Assembly: GCA_950295325.1 (NCBI GenBank)
Contig: OX485806.1
Span: 29,946,001-30,010,000, forward strand
Direction of reading: 5' to 3'
DNA length: 64,000 bases
Origin: Polytrichum commune
Lineage: Eukaryota > Streptophyta > Polytrichopsida > Polytrichales > Polytrichaceae
Below, piece after piece: positions 58,696 through 64,000 of this stretch (within the stretch, counting starts at the first letter, position 1; each line of letters begins with the position of its first letter). The translations under genes were made by a program, and so were the position numbers. The notes beneath the pieces are model-generated. The model saw only the letters and a list, made by a program, of their open reading frames with translations, searched no databases and was not told where the DNA came from.

Positions 58696-59920
58696 GAACA
58701 GAGTCCTGGAGTCAATTGATGTCCAGACCTAGTAATAGAACATTTTAATTCCTCAAAGTTGAAGAATGGAATTACTCGGTGCTTACCTTTTTCCTCTTTG
58801 AACATTGTGACGCTTTCTGATGTGCGACTGAGAACATCGCGCATTCCACTACACCAATTTTGGTAAATACTGTGGACGACACTATTGAGCTTGTTTCCAC
58901 ACTAGAACCTGTGGGGATAATACTGTGGGTGCACACCACCAACACATAGTATTCAACATCAGAGGTCCACGTTGTAAGTTACAATATTTCCATTGGGGTG
59001 AAATTAGTGTGCAATTGAAAGACTTCCAACCTAGTGGAAAGACGTTGATATGTCAGGGAGGCATGACAAGTGGAACTAGGGTTGCTCATTATTTTCCAAC
59101 ATGATGGTGTATATTGTGGGCCATATTACACGGTTGCCCAAGGGAAGGCAACTATACATTTGCCCACACTATTTATCATAACCAATGTACTTTCATTTGC
59201 AAAGTGTTGAATTTTTGAATATGAGTTGTCTGCTCTTCAAAGATGCAACAGTGCTATCCTCTGTAACATGATGGAAGAGTTCCAGTTGTACATGGTTCTG
59301 CATATGTTCTACACCAGAAGCTAAAATTGTGGAGTCTACATTAAAGATCGAGTTCCAAATATTAAGAGTATTTTGAACCATGGCGACCGGTTGAACGCTT
59401 GATTAAACTAGAGGCTAATAACAAAACACCTAACAAATTCCAGAACGTACTTTGATCACGGTATGTAGTTAGCATGGGCCACTATAATGTTAAGGGTGCC
59501 ACACAAGGGATTTTTAGTTGCTGCAAGGGAGACATCTGTCATTCAGTCACTTTCCTCATTGCGCCTATTTTTCATAGGATGTGAAACACATTGCTCTAGT
59601 GGAGGTGCCTATTCCCAATCAAGACCTCATTGGCAATCTATAGGATGTCGGCATTTTAATCAGGTTGGCACCAATAGTGCCATGACACATGTCTTGGTTT
59701 TAGGTGCTTAAGTGAGGAAGAATGAGTGGTTAAAAATGAGCATTTATGGCACACTCTAGACATTGATCAATATGTTGGGATCAACTTTTGGTTTCAAAAA
59801 TTCATAATAATTTCAAATTAAGGAACAAGGTTATTAAAAAAATTGCATTCCTTCTAATTTCTATCTTCCTACACTAGATAAAGTTGTACTACCTTTTACT
59901 TCACTAAATTTGGCACCTCT
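58696..59920. other. PPR gene 3' flank and intergenic sequence
   Basis: This includes the presumed 3' UTR after the TAG at 58693-58695. No further gene is visible. Confidence 0.5.
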
Positions 59921-59929
59921 ACTCTAGTG

Positions 59930-60200
59930 CAAGATGGTAAGCAAATCCCAAATCATTTCAATGCCATTTGCCTCATAATTTTTGGAGCTCATATTTTTTT
60001 TCAATGTGAAGTTTCTCATACTCATTGAATGATGATGCAAGTCCAACCCCCCCCCCCCCACCCACTTATGATGACTATTGAGTCTAGAATGGTTAGCATA
60101 TGTTGAATATGTATTCCAATCTCTTTTAAACACGAGCCTTTTTGGTGATTGTCCTTAGATTCACACCTAACCATACACCACTCTTGGGTGACATGCACAT
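59930..60200 (-). repeat. Dispersed repeat family copy (inverted)
   Basis: Read on the minus strand it shows the family order: CCTAAGA/GGATCTAAG block, GTTAACC-like CTAACCATTCTAGACTCAA, ATATGAGCTCC and ATTATGAGGCAAATGGC. A poly-C run (60048-60059) corresponds to the G-rich site seen in other copies. Confidence 0.65.
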
Positions 60201-60591
60201 GCTTGTTTTGACTTGCCCACAGTAATTTTGCACACATATTAGTATTGCGTAATAAAGTTCTAGAGTTGGTGCTGATTCATTTTGGATTTGGTTTTGATAA
60301 ACTCTTGGTTGTGATTGTGTAGGTTTTGATTGCAAATTTCCTCATGAAAGATAAGCCAAAGGGCTCTTGAAAATTTTGTCTCCCACTCTCTCTCCTCTTG
60401 AAAGAAGACTAATCATGAGTTGGTTATTTTACCACCTACTGAGGGGGTAATAATAAAAACGGACACCTATGGGTTGGTTGCTTATTCATCCCAATTTCAA
60501 TTCCCTACACCGTTTACATTTATTTTTGTTTACTGCTTTAATGTCACCTGAGTAATAGTGTCACTTACCCTATTATGAGGTCTATCTTAGG

Positions 60592-60628
60592 TTACACTAA
60601 TGGTCAACAAGATTGACCATTAGTGTAA
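60592..60628. repeat. Perfect 16-bp palindrome, 5-base loop
   Basis: TTACACTAATGGTCAA (60592-60607) and TTGACCATTAGTGTAA (60613-60628) are exact reverse complements around CAAGA. It could be a cruciform or hairpin, or the centre of an eroded foldback element. Confidence 0.95.
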
Positions 60629-61204
60629 TCACATGACACTTGTCATTTGCATGTCCAATAATATTTTCATGTAACGCCAAAAATTATCGTGTCAAATATC
60701 CCAACGTGCTACAATTAATGCCATAGTGCAAGTAATTTGAAACTTCGGAAAGTTATTTATCTTGGCACATAGTGTCATGTTAGTGATTAACGGATGCGAC
60801 ATTATTATTGACCTCTAGGCATCTCGCTTAGACCTTTTCCAAATATTGTACGTGGCACTAAATACCATAAACGGCATAGCCTAATAGGGGTCTCTTACCC
60901 TAACCTAGGAGTTAGTTCATGTTCTAAACTAATAGTCAACGTTTCTAGCTCCCCTCCCCCGGTTTACCCTCCCCATCAATGTTTGTTGTGAACATTAATC
61001 TGATTAATTCCAGGTATGTGATGTCATTTCTGGGGCTCAATCCATAAAATTAAAATAATTAAAAAAGTATATTTGAACATATAAAATTATTTCACCCATG
61101 TGATTCACCCTTGGGATGGATGAGTTTGCCTTGTCATTGAAGAGCTATGATCTTATGGATCCACTATCTTGTTAAAGGTACGTGGAAATAATTTCATTAC
61201 TTAT

Positions 61205-61575
61205 TTTAAGTGGACACCTATATTTGAGTGGCATGTGGTTAACGTGTGGATCTAAGGATGAACACCCAAAGGACATATATTCATAAAGAGGTTGGGGCTA
61301 CATGCTGAATTTTTGATAGATTATTCTAAAATTAAAAGCCAAGATAATTGGTGGGGGGGGGGGTGGGGGATGAACTTATATAATCATTTAAGAAGAAAGG
61401 AGATCTTCACTATGATAATAGGAATGAAATGTTCATATGAGCTATAACATTTTATGAGAAAAATACCTATGGCCTCGTTGTGGATTTCCTAATCATCTCA
61501 TACTAATTGCGTGTTCAATATCTTGAATGAAGTGGGTGAAAAAAGGTGGAGGGGGGGGGGGGGGGTTGGGCGTCT
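61205..61575 (+). repeat. Dispersed repeat family copy (plus orientation)
   Basis: Full landmark order: AAGTGGACACCTATATTTGA, GTGTGGATCTAAGGATG, GATTATTCTAAAATTAAAAG, a poly-G run, ATGTTCATATGAGC, TTTATGAGAAAAATACCTATGGC, and AATGAAGTGGGTGAAAAAAGG. Poly-G runs at 61351-61360 and 61548-61563 mark sites where copies differ. Confidence 0.7.
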
Positions 61576-64000
61576 ACTTTACATGGAGGTGGTGGCCCAA
61601 AGGATCCATTCGAAGGCCCAACGACACACCACTAAAGCTAGCAAGTTTGGTGGGCCAAGGTTAAAGAATACGAGCCTAAAATGATTTCTTTGACCCTACA
61701 AAAGGGTAACATTGTTTCCATCATATAGACATCACCCTTTAAAATTCTCTGAGTTCAAGTTTGGAGTTCATTTTTTGAGACCACCCTTGAGACAAAGCTC
61801 CACCATTTTAAACCCATGTAAGTGTTTGTTCTCTTTTACCTTGGTCCACCAAACTTGCAAGCTAGAGCTTGAGCTTGAGCTTAACCCTTAAGGTCCAAGG
61901 AGCCCCTTTGGAGCTTTTTGAATACGTTTCTTTTTGGTATTTTACACCCAATTCAAACCATGTTTATCAACGAAGAAGCAAAGCTATGATGCGGACAACC
62001 ATAAAAACCAGAAATAGTATTAGACATTTGGAGTGTTAAGGTGGTGTGGGGCAAGGGCACAAGGGTGAAACATGGGGGGTGCACCTTTTTGTCTATCAAT
62101 AAGTAGTTGAGACTTCTTTAGTTTGAGCAAAGAACTCGTGAGGTGTTGATTGTTAACTTCATGACTCTCAAGTGCATAATTAATTATTGAATTAACTTTG
62201 CACTTGGTCTAGTTGAAACTATGTAGCACAACCTCATGACAAGAGAAAATGGAAAAAAATATGGTTGTAAGTGACGATGGCAATCAAATGTACTCAATTT
62301 GTATTGGAACATGGGTCATTTATTCTAATGATCTGAAACATATCAATAATGTAGAAAGGATTATCTATGGATATTATGAAGGGCCATCTAAGGAATGAAA
62401 TATCTAAGTAACTCATATGTAGTATATCTGGACATGTTCTTACATTTTGGAATTTTGGGTTGCTTCAACACTTTGGCCGGATCCATCGATGGGCAGTCGA
62501 TACATTCCTAATATACATATATGTCATGGGAGGCATGTGAATCCTCAATGGTAATTTGAAGATTATGTTATTAGACTATAATGGAAAAAATCAACTATTA
62601 TATTTATTGATGTCAAATGTATATAATGAAATGTTTATTAATGAAAATATAATCAAGCATATGCTATAATGTTATCACAATTGACTGATGTTGTAATTTT
62701 GGACTTGGACTTAGTTCAATTTTACTCAAATATTATTTATTTTTCTCCCTCTTTAATATGACATAGTTGGTCGCGCAAGAAAGTGTTTATTATCCACATG
62801 TCATATTCTCAAGAATGTGACATTTTGGTCTTAAATGTTGTATTATTAAGGTTTTCAAGAAAAGCCTATTTTTTTAATGTGAAATGTTTTTTTAATTATG
62901 TAATGAAGATACATAGGTATGAAAGAACATTAATATTGAAGAGATATGCTCATGACATCACACAGTATGGAGTTTAAAATATACATAGTCCCATGATGAT
63001 GTCTTTGTCATATAATATACTCCGAAAGGAAAAAAAAATATTATCTTCTGATGATGTTTGTTGATGTTGGACATTGACATCTTGATATATTCATTTATGA
63101 AAGGTTGCATGTTTGTTACATCTGCAACTTAAAAATGCTCCACTACAAAATATGATACTAATTGGGCATATGCATGGGCTTGAGCAAGGTTGACTATTGG
63201 TGTTGGATGGTAATCCACATAATTCTCTTCCATTGGCAATTCGTTCAAATCTAAACCCAAATGGGTTTCTTTACCTCATGCCAAATCCATCAACTCAACC
63301 ATGTCTTCAACTCATCCCTCCCATGGCCCATCACACCATTCAAGATTAAACCTAGGCTGCAAGAATGATTTCTGCAGCTACAATCCATCTTTCAATCACA
63401 AGATTCAATAGATTATTGTCCAATCATCTAAAATATCAAATTTTTCACTCCTCTATCCCAACTGTGAATCCAAACTTACTCCTCTGGTAAGATGTGTTCA
63501 CAGAAGTGCAAACTTAATTTCATAATTTTACAAACCAATTTAGCAATAAGTTCTACCAATTTCATTGGAATCATGAACCAAGTTCACTATATAGACAACC
63601 AATGTAACTTGAACTTTTAGCCAATTTCACTACATGGTGTGAACGATTCCATGATTTGATACCCACATTCACAACTTCACAAGATCAATTTCATAAACTA
63701 CATAACTTTACTTCACAAAGAACGATATATCATGTATAGGATTCTCCTAATTGATCCCCACGGCTAGCTCTACCAAGATTTTGATTGACCTTTCTTATCC
63801 AACCTCTCACATTTTGCATCCTGCTCACGCAACCAACACTCTTTCCACAATCAAATCCACGAGATTGCGCACTCCAACTACATTGGGTTTGTGTTGCTTG
63901 CTTCAACAAATTGTATTGAAAGACCATAGAAGAATTGGCACCGCTTGTTTCCGGCTTTGAGGTATTGTAATGTAAGACCAAAGAAAAATCAATGTCAAGG
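61576..64000. other. AT-rich intergenic region
   Basis: I see no supportable gene. A minus frame of 83 codons at 63981-63730 has no recognisable motif or splice context and is not called. Confidence 0.5.

Noticed and set aside
61351..61563. Long poly-G runs (also near 106, 14404, 35940 and 60048) as G-quadruplex signals
   Set aside because: They are single uninterrupted homopolymers, several of them at the same position of a repeat family, and may include assembly or sequencing length errors.

Overview
The window reads as nuclear DNA of a land plant. It has long AT-rich intergenic stretches, genes cut into many short exons with GT-AG introns, a plant-type intron-rich PPR-SMR gene, plant nucleotide-sugar transporter and pfkB kinase families, and dense MITE, foldback and retroelement debris. 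A small MORN-repeat gene of the kind often linked to cilia and flagella, plus the intron-rich PPR gene, lean towards a non-seed plant with motile sperm (bryophyte, lycophyte or fern). That is inference, and I cannot name the species.

Layout: (1) 0-4.6 kb holds repeat debris. (2) 4.6-10.3 kb (+) has a three-unit tandem repeat leading into a 3-exon gene for a disordered 551-aa protein I do not recognise; its introns are full of one dispersed repeat family and a ~0.63-kb foldback. (3) 11.6-12.15 kb is a MITE, and 15.1-15.8 kb is a broken alpha-COP (COPA) WD40 fragment. (4) 17.0-21.6 kb (-) is a pfkB kinase of the myo-inositol kinase type, with a candidate 5' exon far upstream and a five-unit tandem array in the intron between. 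(5) 22.4-28.9 kb is a possible short GC-rich gene start, an LTR-like block with a 73-bp minisatellite, and AT-rich sequence. (6) 28.9-32.2 kb (-) is a 7-exon UDP-galactose/UDP-glucose transporter with a SINE directly behind its stop codon. (7) 34.5-35.3 kb (+) is a Lys/Arg-rich reading frame headed by a three-copy tandem duplication. (8) 36.2-37.4 kb is a deletion derivative of a PIF/Harbinger transposon with intact ends, a 3-bp target duplication and a transposase remnant. (9) 38.1-42.3 kb (-) is a 6-exon MORN-repeat gene, which I assembled from short exons. (10) 42.7-48.3 kb is a possible transcript, a gag remnant and repeats. (11) 48.4-58.7 kb (+) is a 17-exon PPR-SMR gene whose introns hold five MITE/foldback elements and a three-unit tandem repeat. 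(12) 58.7-64 kb is repeats and AT-rich sequence with no gene that I can support.

The genes do not form one pathway: nucleotide-sugar transport (UTR type), inositol phosphorylation (kinase), probable organelle RNA metabolism (PPR-SMR) and a probable structural/ciliary protein (MORN). What links the window is architecture. Introns grew by local tandem duplication and by small non-autonomous transposons, many of PIF/Harbinger type, without disturbing reading frames. I see no convincing new multi-gene system. The strongest leads are the stop-free 159-nt intron and the 31-nt exon of the transporter, the phase-1 modular MORN gene, the MITE families lodged in introns, and the Lys/Arg-rich frame with its triplicated leader.
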